The notes beneath the pieces were generated by a model. That model was not told the DNA's origin, made no database searches, and saw nothing but the letters and a program-made list of their open reading frames with translations. 64,000 bases of DNA from Actinoplanes campanulatus (GTDB lineage: Bacteria > Actinomycetota > Actinomycetes > Mycobacteriales > Micromonosporaceae), in the NCBI RefSeq assembly GCF_014647795.1, contig NZ_BMPW01000002.1, forward strand, positions 124,001-188,000, written 5' to 3'. Positions 8,396 through 16,104 of this stretch are shown one piece after another; position 1 is the stretch's first letter, and each line of letters opens with the position of its first letter. The position numbers were made by a program, and so were the translations under genes.

Positions 8396-9850
8396 ATGAC
8401 GACGTCGGTACGTGGAGACCAATTGGCCCGCCTGCTCGGCCGGTGGCACGCACTGCCGGGCCGCCGCCGCAGCCCCGACTACGCCGCCCTGGCCGCCGCC
8501 GTCCGCGGGCTGCTGTCCGACGGGCGGCTCGCGCTGGGTGTCCGGCTGCCGGCCGAACGGGAGCTGGCCGAGGCGCTCGCGGTCAGCCGGACCACGGTGT
8601 CCGCGGCGTACCGGAACCTCCGCGAGACCGGCCACCTCACCAGCCGGCGCGGCGCCGGAAGCTGGACCACCCTGCCGCACGGGCACCGGGTGGCCACCTC
8701 CGGCCTGTGGACGCCCGACGACGACCTCGACATGATCGACCTCGGGGTGGCGGCCTCCGCGGCGCCGGTCGAGCTGGTGCCGGCCGCCCGCGCCGCCGCC
8801 GACGACCTGCCCCGCTACCTGGGCAGCGCCGGCTACCACCCGACCGGGCTGCCCGAGCTGCGGGCCGCCGTCGCCGAGGCCTACTCGGTCCGCGGCGTGC
8901 CCACCTCGGCCGAGCAGATCCTCATCACCAGCGGCACCCAGCAGGCCCTCGATCTGGTGCTGCGTTTGTCCGTGCCGGTCGGGGCGCCGGTCCTCGTGGA
9001 GACGCCCACCTACCCGAACGCGCTGGCCGCCCTCGCCGCCCGCCGCGCCCGGATCAGCACCCACGGCCTCGACATCGAGGCCGGGTGGGACGGCGAGATG
9101 CTGCTCGGCGCGCTGCGCCAGACCCGGCCGCGGATGACCTACGTGATCCCCGAGTTCCACAACCCCACCGGCCACCTGATGCCGGCCTCGCTGCGCGAAC
9201 GCCTCGTCGCCACGGCACACGCGACCGGCACCGAACTGATCGTCGACGAGTCGTTCGTGGACCTTCCACTCGACGGGGCGCAGATGCCGCCGCCGGTCGC
9301 CGTCTTCGACCGGCACTCCCGGGTCACCTCGATCGGCGGCATGAGCAAGGCGTACTGGGGTGGCCTGCGGATCGGCTGGGTGCGCGCGTCCGCGCCGGTC
9401 GTGCAGCGGCTGGCCGCCATCCGGGTCGGCGTCGACATGGCCAGTCCCGTTCTCGAACAGCTCGTCGCGGTCCACCTGCTCCGCAACTCCGCGGAGATCG
9501 TCGCGGCACGCCGGGCCCAGCTGCGGTTCCGCCGCGACGCCCTGGTCGCCGAACTCCGCGACCGCCTCCCCGAATGGCGTTTCATCACCCCGGCCGGCGG
9601 CGTCACCCTCTGGGCCGAACTCGACGGCCCCATCTCCAGCGCCCTCTCCCGCGCCGCCGAGGACGTCGGCGTCCGCCTGGCGCCCGGCCCCCGCTTCGGC
9701 CTCGACGGCACCCTCGAACGCTTCCTGCGCCTACCCTTCACCCTCCCGGCCGACGACCTGGTCGAGGCCGTCCGCCGCATCGCCTCGGTCCGCCACGACC
9801 TCGACCACGCCCCCGGCCCGTCCTGGCGCACCCCGGCCGTCATCGCCTGA
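8396..9850 (+). CDS. MocR-family PLP-dependent transcriptional regulator
   Basis: 484 residues: an N-terminal GntR winged helix (about 10-85, LAEALAVSRTTVSAAYRNLRE) and a C-terminal class I aminotransferase-like domain (about 110-480) with the PLP lysine at GGMSKAYWGG (Lys318) and the PEFHNPTG loop. Such proteins bind PLP as a sensor rather than catalysing a metabolic transamination. ATG 8396 is preceded by GGAGG at 5 bases. The neighbour yczE and the direct repeats between them suggest it controls that gene. Confidence 0.93.
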   Translation: MTTSVRGDQLARLLGRWHALPGRRRSPDYAALAAAVRGLLSDGRLALGVRLPAERELAEALAVSRTTVSAAYRNLRETGHLTSRRGAGSWTTLPHGHRVATSGLWTPDDDLDMIDLGVAASAAPVELVPAARAAADDLPRYLGSAGYHPTGLPELRAAVAEAYSVRGVPTSAEQILITSGTQQALDLVLRLSVPVGAPVLVETPTYPNALAALAARRARISTHGLDIEAGWDGEMLLGALRQTRPRMTYVIPEFHNPTGHLMPASLRERLVATAHATGTELIVDESFVDLPLDGAQMPPPVAVFDRHSRVTSIGGMSKAYWGGLRIGWVRASAPVVQRLAAIRVGVDMASPVLEQLVAVHLLRNSAEIVAARRAQLRFRRDALVAELRDRLPEWRFITPAGGVTLWAELDGPISSALSRAAEDVGVRLAPGPRFGLDGTLERFLRLPFTLPADDLVEAVRRIASVRHDLDHAPGPSWRTPAVIA

Positions 9851-9970
9851 CCTCCTCGCCCGCTCTCCGGCAGCCGTCACGGCCGTGCGGGCCGCTCGCT
9901 CTCCGCCGGTTCCTCGCGCTTGGCCGGGTCGCTCGCTCTCCGCGGCCTCCTCGCGCTTCCTCACACCCAT

Positions 9971-10085
9971 TTCCGGTACGGCTACGCCGTCCCCGCCGAA
10001 TCGTGGCCGTCCCGTCGGCGCCGCGCGAGCATCTGCCGTGCCCCGGCCTGTGCCGCGCCCGCCGGGCTCAGATCGGTGGTCCCGC
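9971..10085 (+). repeat. Dispersed repeat, copy A (downstream of mocR)
   Basis: Begins with TTCCGGTACG and contains CGCGAGCATCTGCCGT at 10024-10039. The same 16 bases occur on the minus strand at 11036-11051 (copy B), with near-identity over about 110 bases. A weaker relative with CGCGAGCCTCTGCCC is at 31486-31500 (copy C). Each copy follows the 3' end of a gene in the gene's own orientation. Confidence 0.7.
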
Positions 10086-10148
10086 TTCCCGCGATCACCT
10101 GCCGCCTCAAGGCCGCAGCGCGCCCGCCGGCCAGTCAGTGGTCCAGCC

Positions 10149-10274
10149 GGCTCCCAGAGCTGTCTGTCTCACGCCCTTCGAAACAGCCCTGGGAGCCAGC
10201 CGGTGTCCGGCTGTGCTGGTCCCCGGCTGGTTGTGAGGGTTGTTTCAACGGGGCCTGAGACAGCTCTGGGAGCC
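10149..10274. terminator. Three-armed inverted repeat between convergent genes
   Basis: GGCTCCCAGAGCTGTCT (10149-10165) is exactly complementary to 10258-10274. A third, slightly diverged arm at 10184-10198 can pair with the first instead. The last arm ends six bases before the stop of the minus-strand gene. It is probably a bidirectional terminator, or alternative hairpins, for mocR and the opposing gene. There is no T-tract. Confidence 0.55.
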
Positions 10275-10280
10275 AGCCGG

Positions 10281-10724
10281 TCAGATCAGCCAGGCGCCGT
10301 CGCGCATCAGGGTGCGGCCGCGGATCTCGTCGACCTCGCGCCAGGCCTGGACGCGGTCCGGGCGCAGGATCAGGAAGATGTACGACGGGCCGGCCGTGCG
10401 CGGATCCCAGTCGTTCTGGCCGGCGTAGGCCTCGCCGATCCCGGGCGCCTCGGAGACCGGGAGCCAGCGGTCCAGAACGGTGTCGATCATGATGACGTCG
10501 CGGGTGGGGCCGAGCCCGACGCGCGCCCTGCCGGTGGCGATCAGGCTGCGGGCGGTCGGCGACTCCCGGTCGGTGGCCAGGACGATCCGGTCCTCGTGCC
10601 AGGCGACGGTGAGCGGCACCAGGTACGGCCCGTCGGTCGCCACCCAGGCATCGACCACCGGGGCGGCGAGACGGGCGAGGGTGTCGGCCTTGCGCTGGGC
10701 TCGTGTTCTCACGACATCGCTCAT
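10281..10724 (-). CDS. Pyridoxamine 5'-phosphate oxidase-like (split-barrel flavin/F420) protein
   Basis: 147 residues from ATG 10724 (GTG 10742 is an alternative). The order helix, DGPYLVPLTVAWHEDRIVLATDRES, GRARVGLGPTRDVIMIDT is the split beta-barrel of the PPOX family, which binds FMN or F420 and often reduces small substrates. I cannot read the exact cofactor or substrate. It is transcribed alone, away from the acyl-CoA ligase gene, with a 445-base upstream gap that contains repeated GGGCGCACACGG boxes. Confidence 0.8.
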   Translation of the reverse strand: MSDVVRTRAQRKADTLARLAAPVVDAWVATDGPYLVPLTVAWHEDRIVLATDRESPTARSLIATGRARVGLGPTRDVIMIDTVLDRWLPVSEAPGIGEAYAGQNDWDPRTAGPSYIFLILRPDRVQAWREVDEIRGRTLMRDGAWLI

Positions 10725-10989
10725 GGCCACCAGCCTAGACACGCGTCGATCTTGCCCCGCCGGCTCGCAGCGCTGTTTCGGCGTAGGCGCACAAGATCGG
10801 TCGTGACGGTGGATGGGCGCACACGGTCCGGCTGTCGAATACGGGGTGGGCGCACACGGGAGATGTCGTGTGTGCGGTCATCGAGGTCATAGGGCATGTG
10901 GGCGACCACGGCAGGGCGACTGTGTGCGCTCGTCCGCCCCGTCCGGCCGCGGTCAGTGGCCGGCGGGGTGGGGAGGGCCGGCGAAGAAG

Positions 10990-11117
10990 AGCCCGGCCAC
11001 CGATCTACGCCCGGCGGGCGCGGCACGGGCTGGGGACGGCAGATGCTCGCGTGGCGCCGGCGGGGCGGACGGGATTCGGCGGGGGCGGCGTAGCCGTACG
11101 AGAAAAGGGGTTGGAAA
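10990..11117 (-). repeat. Dispersed repeat, copy B (downstream of the acyl-CoA ligase gene)
   Basis: Read on the minus strand it runs TTTCCAACCCC, TCGTACGGCTACGCCG, CGCGAGCATCTGCCGT and ends near AGATCGGTGG (10997-11006), matching copy A almost base for base in the middle. It begins just after the ligase terminator, in the ligase orientation. Confidence 0.7.
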
Positions 11118-11122
11118 CGAAC

Positions 11123-11157
11123 GACGGCCGGCAGTCCCTGATGGACCGCCGACCGTC
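11123..11157 (-). terminator. Terminator hairpin of the acyl-CoA ligase gene
   Basis: Arms 11123-11137 and 11143-11157 pair over 15 bp with two G-T wobbles and a 5-base loop. They lie 12 bases beyond the ligase stop, and a T-rich GTTCGTTTCC follows on the minus strand. Confidence 0.75.
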
Positions 11158-11169
11158 GCGAAGATCGGG

Positions 11170-12993
11170 TCAGATCTGGGCGAGGCTGCCCTCGTACATC
11201 TTGTCGATCTCGTCGGAGAAGTTGGCCTCGACGCTGCGGCGCTTGATCTTCATGGACGGGGTGACCTCGCCCGCCTCGATGCTCAGGTCGCGCGGCAGGA
11301 GGGTGAACTTCTTGATCGTCTCCCAGCGGTTCAGCTTGCCGTTGAGCTCCTGGATGTAGCCCTCGACCAGGGCGATCGTCTCCGGCGCGGCGACGATCTC
11401 GGCGTAGGACTTGCCGGCCAGCGGGCCGGACGCCGCCCACGTGACGATGGCTTCCTCGTCGAGCGCGATCAGCATGGTGACGAAGTTGCGGTTCTGGCCG
11501 ATGACGACCGCCTGCGAGGTGTACGGGCAGACCGCCTTGAACGAGCCCTCGATCGCGGACGGGGCGATGAACTTGCCGCCCGACGTCTTGACCAGGTCCT
11601 TCTTCCGGTCAGTGATCTTGAGGTAGCCGTCGGCGTCGATCTCGCCGATGTCGCCGGTGCGCAGGAAGCCGTCCTCGGTGAACGCCTCGGCGGTGGCCTC
11701 CGGCAGGTTGTGGTAGCCGCGCATCACCGGGGCGCCGCGCATCAGCACCTCGCCGTCGGTGTCGATGCGGACCTCGAGGTCGCCGAGCGGCTGGCCGACC
11801 GAGCCGATCTTCAGCTTGCCGCGGCGGTTCACGAAGTTGGCGGCGCAGGCCTCGGTCATGCCGTAGCCCTCGAGGATCTGGAGGTTGGCCGCCGCGAAGA
11901 ACTCGGAGATGTCGCGGCTGAGCGCGGCCGAACCGCTGACCAGGACCTTGATGTTGCCGCCGAGCTTGGCCTGGAGCTTGGAGAAGACCAGCTTCTCGGC
12001 GATCGAGTACTGGAACGCCAGGCTCGCCGGGACCGGCTTGCCGGCCTGCTGGAGGGCCACCCGCTTCTTGCCGGTGGCGACCGCCCAGCTGAAGATCTTC
12101 GGCTTCAGGCCGGTGCCGGAGAGGCCGCTCGTGACGGTCTTGTTGTAGACCTTCTCGTAGATGCGCGGCGGGGCGCACATCAGGGTCGGCTTGATCACCG
12201 CGAGCAGGTCGATCAGCCGGTCCACGCGGCCGTCGACGTAGGTCGGGACGCCGACGTGCAGGATGCCGCAGAGCAGCGTCTTGCCGAACGCGTGCGACAT
12301 CGGCAGCCACAGGTAGTGCAGGTCGGTCGGGGCGAACAGGCCGAGGCTCTCCTGCGCGACGCCCTCCCACGTCCAGCCGCGGTGCAGCAGCTCGACGCCC
12401 TTGGGACGGCCGGTGGTGCCGGAGGTGTAGATCAGGGTGGCCAGGGTGTCCGGGCCGAGCTGGGCGACCACGTCGTCGATGAGGCTGGGCTCGCGGGTCA
12501 GCGCCTCGGCGCCGAGCTGCTCCAGGTCGGCGAGGGTGATCTGCGGCGGGGTGGCGCCGGCGTCGGCCGGGCCGTCGATCAGCACCACCTTGGTGATGGC
12601 GGTCTCCGCGCCGGAGATCTTCAGGGCCTGCTTCGCGTTCTCCGCGATCAGGATCTTCGACCCGGAGTCGGAGACGATGAACGCGGTGTCCTCCGGCTCG
12701 GTGGTCGGGTAGACCGTGGTGGCGGCCGCGCCGGCCACGTTGATGCCGAGGTCGGCGAGGATCCACTCGAGCCGGGTGTTGGACAGGATCGCGACCCGGT
12801 CCTCCAGGCCGACGCCGAGCTCACGCAGGCCGGCGCCGATCGCCTTGACCCGCTCGCCCACCTGCCGCCAGGTCAGCCAGTCGGCGCCGGTGTCCGTCGC
12901 GTTCGGCCCGGCCAGGGCCTGAGCGTCGGGGGTCTTGGCCACGCGCTGGAAGAGCATGTCCGGGATCGACCGGTAGGGAACCTCGAGTGCCAT
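11170..12993 (-). CDS. fadD: Long-chain fatty-acid-CoA ligase (AMP-binding)
   Basis: 607 residues of the acyl-adenylate family, converting a fatty acid, ATP and CoA to acyl-CoA. Motifs in order: YTSGTTGRPKGV (about 188-199, ATP phosphate loop), EGYGMTEACA (about 374), RTGDIGEIDADGYLKITDRKKD (about 445-466, hinge) and the C-terminal lysine region with SGGKFIAPSAIE. Length and motifs match the FadD15/FAA-like bacterial ligases. It stands alone on the minus strand. An 18-bp palindrome 33 bases upstream of its start is a likely operator. Chain-length preference cannot be read. Confidence 0.93.
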   Translation of the reverse strand: MALEVPYRSIPDMLFQRVAKTPDAQALAGPNATDTGADWLTWRQVGERVKAIGAGLRELGVGLEDRVAILSNTRLEWILADLGINVAGAAATTVYPTTEPEDTAFIVSDSGSKILIAENAKQALKISGAETAITKVVLIDGPADAGATPPQITLADLEQLGAEALTREPSLIDDVVAQLGPDTLATLIYTSGTTGRPKGVELLHRGWTWEGVAQESLGLFAPTDLHYLWLPMSHAFGKTLLCGILHVGVPTYVDGRVDRLIDLLAVIKPTLMCAPPRIYEKVYNKTVTSGLSGTGLKPKIFSWAVATGKKRVALQQAGKPVPASLAFQYSIAEKLVFSKLQAKLGGNIKVLVSGSAALSRDISEFFAAANLQILEGYGMTEACAANFVNRRGKLKIGSVGQPLGDLEVRIDTDGEVLMRGAPVMRGYHNLPEATAEAFTEDGFLRTGDIGEIDADGYLKITDRKKDLVKTSGGKFIAPSAIEGSFKAVCPYTSQAVVIGQNRNFVTMLIALDEEAIVTWAASGPLAGKSYAEIVAAPETIALVEGYIQELNGKLNRWETIKKFTLLPRDLSIEAGEVTPSMKIKRRSVEANFSDEIDKMYEGSLAQI

Positions 12994-13025
12994 CGGGCGA
13001 CCACCTTCAACCTGAACGGGGGGTA

Positions 13026-13043
13026 GGTAACGTGAGTGTTACC
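13026..13043. promoter_or_regulatory. Palindrome GGTAAC-N6-GTTACC upstream of fadD
   Basis: A perfect 6-6-6 inverted repeat 33 bases before the fadD start and 114 before the divergent kinase gene. It has the size and symmetry of a TetR-type operator, the usual class controlling actinobacterial acyl-CoA genes. No regulator gene is adjacent, so the protein is unknown. Confidence 0.55.
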
Positions 13044-13156
13044 GCACAGTAATGGGCGCGCGGCATCACGGGAAGAGTCTGGTTCAATCGCCCCCATCCT
13101 AGTCAGCCGACGGGCCGGGTCCAGAGCACCGCACATCTCCCATTAGGTTTGCCGCC

Positions 13157-14032
13157 ATGACATTCCTGGTGATCGGCGGCACCGGCATCGACACCGTGGT
13201 GCCCGTGGCGGACCTGCCGGTGCTCGGCGCGGACTCGGCCCGGCCGCAGGGACCCATCCTCGATCACGTCTCACACACCGGCACATGTGTGGCGCTCGCG
13301 CTGCGTGCGCTCGGCGAACGGGTCTCGGTGATCGACACGGTCGGTGACGACGAGCCGGGCGGCCGGGTCCGGGCGGCGTTCGCGGAATGGGGCATCGGTC
13401 TGCGTGCCGCGCCCGCCCCGACCGGCACCCGCCGGGCGGTGAACCTGATGAGCCCGGACGGCCGGCGGCTGTCGCTGTACGACGGGCGCGACGTCCCCGG
13501 ATACCGGCTGCCGGTGGAGTACTACCGGCCGCTGCCGGCGGACGTCCGGCACGTCCACGTGACGATCATGGACTACGCCCGGCACCTGCTGCCCGACCTG
13601 CGTGCGGCCGGTGTGTCGATCTCCACCGACCTGCACGACTGGGACGGCGAGAACCCGCACCACCTGGACTTCGCGCTCGGCGCCGACCTCGTCTTCGTGA
13701 GCGGTGTGCAGCTCGCCGACGGCGCCGCCGAGCGGATCCTGGCCGAGGGCGTGGCCACCCGGGTCGTGGTGACCAACGGCGGCAAGGGCGCCGACCTGTA
13801 CACGGCCGGCGGCCTGACCCACCGGGACGCGGCCGACCCGGGCGCGCCGATCGTGGACACCAACGGCGCCGGTGACGCGTTCGCGGCGGCGTTCCTCTCC
13901 GCCTGGCTGTCCGGCGCCGGCGACGACGCCTGCATGGACCGGGCGGTCATCGCCGGGGCGTACGCGTGCACCGCCCCGGTCGGCGCCGGCTCGTTCATCG
14001 ACCGGGACACCCTGACCGCCCGTTGGACCTGA
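13157..14032 (+). CDS. PfkB-family sugar kinase
   Basis: 291 residues of the ribokinase fold. The N-terminal VIGGTGIDTVVPV, the HTGTCVALALRALGE substrate-lid region and the family signature DTNGAGDAFAAAFL with catalytic Asp240 are present. The substrate (sugar or nucleoside) cannot be told from sequence. It is divergent from fadD and its stop directly abuts the stop of a convergent permease gene; no sugar transporter is beside it. Confidence 0.9.
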   Translation: MTFLVIGGTGIDTVVPVADLPVLGADSARPQGPILDHVSHTGTCVALALRALGERVSVIDTVGDDEPGGRVRAAFAEWGIGLRAAPAPTGTRRAVNLMSPDGRRLSLYDGRDVPGYRLPVEYYRPLPADVRHVHVTIMDYARHLLPDLRAAGVSISTDLHDWDGENPHHLDFALGADLVFVSGVQLADGAAERILAEGVATRVVVTNGGKGADLYTAGGLTHRDAADPGAPIVDTNGAGDAFAAAFLSAWLSGAGDDACMDRAVIAGAYACTAPVGAGSFIDRDTLTARWT

Positions 14033-15295
14033 TCACGGCCCGGAGGCGCCGGCCGTCTCCGGGTCGGCCGCCGGCTCCGGGGTGGCCCGGGGCGCGCTGA
14101 CCGCCTGATAGAGCACCGCGCCGCCGGCGATCACCAGGCTGAGCAGTGCCGGCCACCCGTTGAGCCAGAGCAGGCACACCACCGCCACGAACGCGATCCC
14201 CGCCACCACCCGGGAGCCGCCGGCCGGCAGCAGACGCAGCGCGGCCGCCGTGCCGATCACGTAGACCAGCGTGAAGCAGCCGGTCACCAGCAGGGCGGCG
14301 GTGTGCAGCTCGAGCGGCAGCAGGACGGCCACGATGCTACCCAGCAGGATGAAGGTCAGCGACCGGCGCTGGCTGCCGAACACCCGGGCCGGCAGGGCGC
14401 CCTCGGCCGCCAGCGCCGCGCCGAGACGGCTCGCCCCGGCGAAGTACGCGTTCACCGCCCCGAGGGTGAGCACCACCGCCACGATCGCGGTGACGATCCG
14501 GACCGGGCCACCCAGGCCGATCGCGAGCAGATCGGCCAGCGGCGCCCGGCTGCCGGCCAGCGCCGGGCCCAGGGCCAGCACACTGACCGTGGCGACGGCC
14601 AGGTAGAGGACACCGACCACGACGACCGCGATCAGGGTGGCGCGGGGGACGTCACGGCGCGGGTCGCGGTACTCCCCGGACAGCGAGGACAGCGCCTCCC
14701 AGCCGGCGAAACCCCAGACCAGCAGGGCCGCGGCGGCGCCGATGCCGGTCCAGCCGTGCGGATTGAACGGGGCGAGGTTGTCGAGGTCGGCATGCGGCAG
14801 GGCGGCCACCACGGTGACCACCAGCAGGGTGGCAAGGGAGATCGACAGGGCCAGCTGGACCCCGCCGGAGACGCGCAGACCGAACCAGTTCATCGCGTAC
14901 GCCGTGCCGACGATCGCCAGGAAGGCGGCCAGTTCGGTGAGCCGCCCGCCGCCCAGGATGTCGGAGACGTACCCGCCGGTGAAGCCGACCGCGACCGGCG
15001 CGCCGAGCGGGACCGCGAAGTAGAAGCACCAGCCGACCGCGGCCGCGACCCGCGGGCCGAACGCCATCTGCGCGTAGGTGGACACCCCGCCGCCGTCCGG
15101 ATAGCGGGCGCCGAGCGCCGCGAAGGTCCAGGCCAGCGGGGCGGACAGGACGATCAGGGTGAGCCAGGCGACGAGGGAGGCCGGGCCGGCGGCCTCGGCG
15201 GCGAGGGCGGGCAGCGAGATGAGCCCGGTGCCCAGCACGGCGCCGACGGACAGCGCGGCGCCCTGGGCGACCGACAGGTTGGTGCGTTCCGACAT
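14033..15295 (-). CDS. APC-family amino-acid permease
   Basis: 420 residues from ATG 15295 with about twelve hydrophobic helices. The first helix has the unwound Gly-rich motif GAVLGTGLISLPALAA, and helix 6 has LLVWGFAGWEALSSLSGEYRDPRRDVPRA, both typical of amino acid-polyamine-cation secondary transporters. The frame extends upstream to 15337, but MSERTNLSVAQG is the natural start. The substrate is unknown. The C-terminus is a Pro/Ala-rich tail. Confidence 0.9.
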   Translation of the reverse strand: MSERTNLSVAQGAALSVGAVLGTGLISLPALAAEAAGPASLVAWLTLIVLSAPLAWTFAALGARYPDGGGVSTYAQMAFGPRVAAAVGWCFYFAVPLGAPVAVGFTGGYVSDILGGGRLTELAAFLAIVGTAYAMNWFGLRVSGGVQLALSISLATLLVVTVVAALPHADLDNLAPFNPHGWTGIGAAAALLVWGFAGWEALSSLSGEYRDPRRDVPRATLIAVVVVGVLYLAVATVSVLALGPALAGSRAPLADLLAIGLGGPVRIVTAIVAVVLTLGAVNAYFAGASRLGAALAAEGALPARVFGSQRRSLTFILLGSIVAVLLPLELHTAALLVTGCFTLVYVIGTAAALRLLPAGGSRVVAGIAFVAVVCLLWLNGWPALLSLVIAGGAVLYQAVSAPRATPEPAADPETAGASGP

Positions 15296-15361
15296 GGGTT
15301 CGAATCTAGGGCCGGCCCGGCCTGTCGATCGAGCCAATTCCCGGCACTTGCGATGGGCCGC

Positions 15362-15988
15362 TCAGATCCCCAGGCGGGCCGTCCGGAGCCGTTCCACCAC
15401 CTCGGGTGAGCCGTCGACGGCGACCCGGGCGGCGCGCTGCCGCCCGAAGAAGAACACCGCCAGCTCGCCCACGTCACCGGTGACCCGGACCTGGGGCTCG
15501 GCGCTGTCGCGGACCGCCGGGAACCCGGCCGGCTCGATCGCGGCGGTGACACCCAGGCGGCGCAGCCCGGCCCTGGCGATCAGCCGGACGTTGCGCCAGA
15601 GGGCGGCCTCCAGCTCCCGGTCCAGGGCGCGGGGCGCCCAGGCGCCGCCGCCGCGCCGGACGTCCTCGTGATGGATGAACATCTCCATGGTGTTCGCCAG
15701 CGGATCGACGAGCGGGTTGCTCACCGGGCTCCACACCGGCGGGGTGCGCAGTTGCGCGATCAGATCCGGGTACGGCAGGGCGGCGCGGGCCAGGCGCACC
15801 CTCTCCCCGTACCCGGCCAGCGGGCGGATCAGCAGCCCGACCGCGGAATCCGGCCGCCGCTCCCGGACCACGATGTGCGCGGCCAGGTCCCGGGTGGTCC
15901 AGCCGGTGCAGAGCGTCGGCGCGTCCGGTCCCTCGCTCAGCAGCAGGTCGGCCAGCGCCGCCCGCTCGGCCCGGGCGTAGTTGGTCAT
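15362..15988 (-). CDS. TIGR03085-like / mycothiol maleylpyruvate isomerase-like protein
   Basis: 208 residues from ATG 15988. The opening ALADLLLSEGPDAPTLCTGWTTRDLAAHIVVRERRPD has the layout of the DinB/MDMPI metal-binding N-domain, with His35 at AAHIVVRE. HHEDVRR in the middle gives the other ligand region. Proteins like this are predicted metal-binding, possibly mycothiol-dependent, enzymes of unknown substrate. It stands alone with a separate promoter. Confidence 0.82.
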   Translation of the reverse strand: MTNYARAERAALADLLLSEGPDAPTLCTGWTTRDLAAHIVVRERRPDSAVGLLIRPLAGYGERVRLARAALPYPDLIAQLRTPPVWSPVSNPLVDPLANTMEMFIHHEDVRRGGGAWAPRALDRELEAALWRNVRLIARAGLRRLGVTAAIEPAGFPAVRDSAEPQVRVTGDVGELAVFFFGRQRAARVAVDGSPEVVERLRTARLGI

Positions 15989-16104
15989 GGGTCGATGGTA
16001 GGCCTCGATGTAATTGTGGCCACACCGTAAACAACCTGTATGGGCGGCAGGATGGACGGGTAAGGCCGGTCCTCCCGGCGAACACTTACCAGTCAGGTAG
16101 GACA

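Larger units (their letters stand above)
9851..10280. other. Non-coding stretch after mocR
   Basis: No credible gene. It holds copy A of a dispersed repeat (9971-10085) followed by a long inverted-repeat structure (10149-10274) between the convergent ends of mocR and the minus-strand split-barrel gene. Frames that cross it encode Arg/Pro/Ala-rich nonsense. Confidence 0.7.
10725..11169. other. Intergenic region upstream of the split-barrel gene
   Basis: No gene is supported here. GGGCGCACACGG occurs exactly at 10815-10826 and 10848-10859 (33 bp apart, three helical turns), with the inverted core TGTGTGCG at 10869-10876 and 10921-10928; together they could be an operator cluster. Further right lie dispersed repeat copy B and the terminator of the acyl-CoA ligase gene. 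Confidence 0.5.

Noticed and set aside
9920-10258. Frame sharing YGYA-PAES and RRR-ASICR peptides with a minus-strand frame at 10990-11117
   Set aside because: The peptide similarity comes from the dispersed DNA repeat (copies A and B). Neither frame has a ribosome site or protein-like composition, and copy C does not keep the frame.
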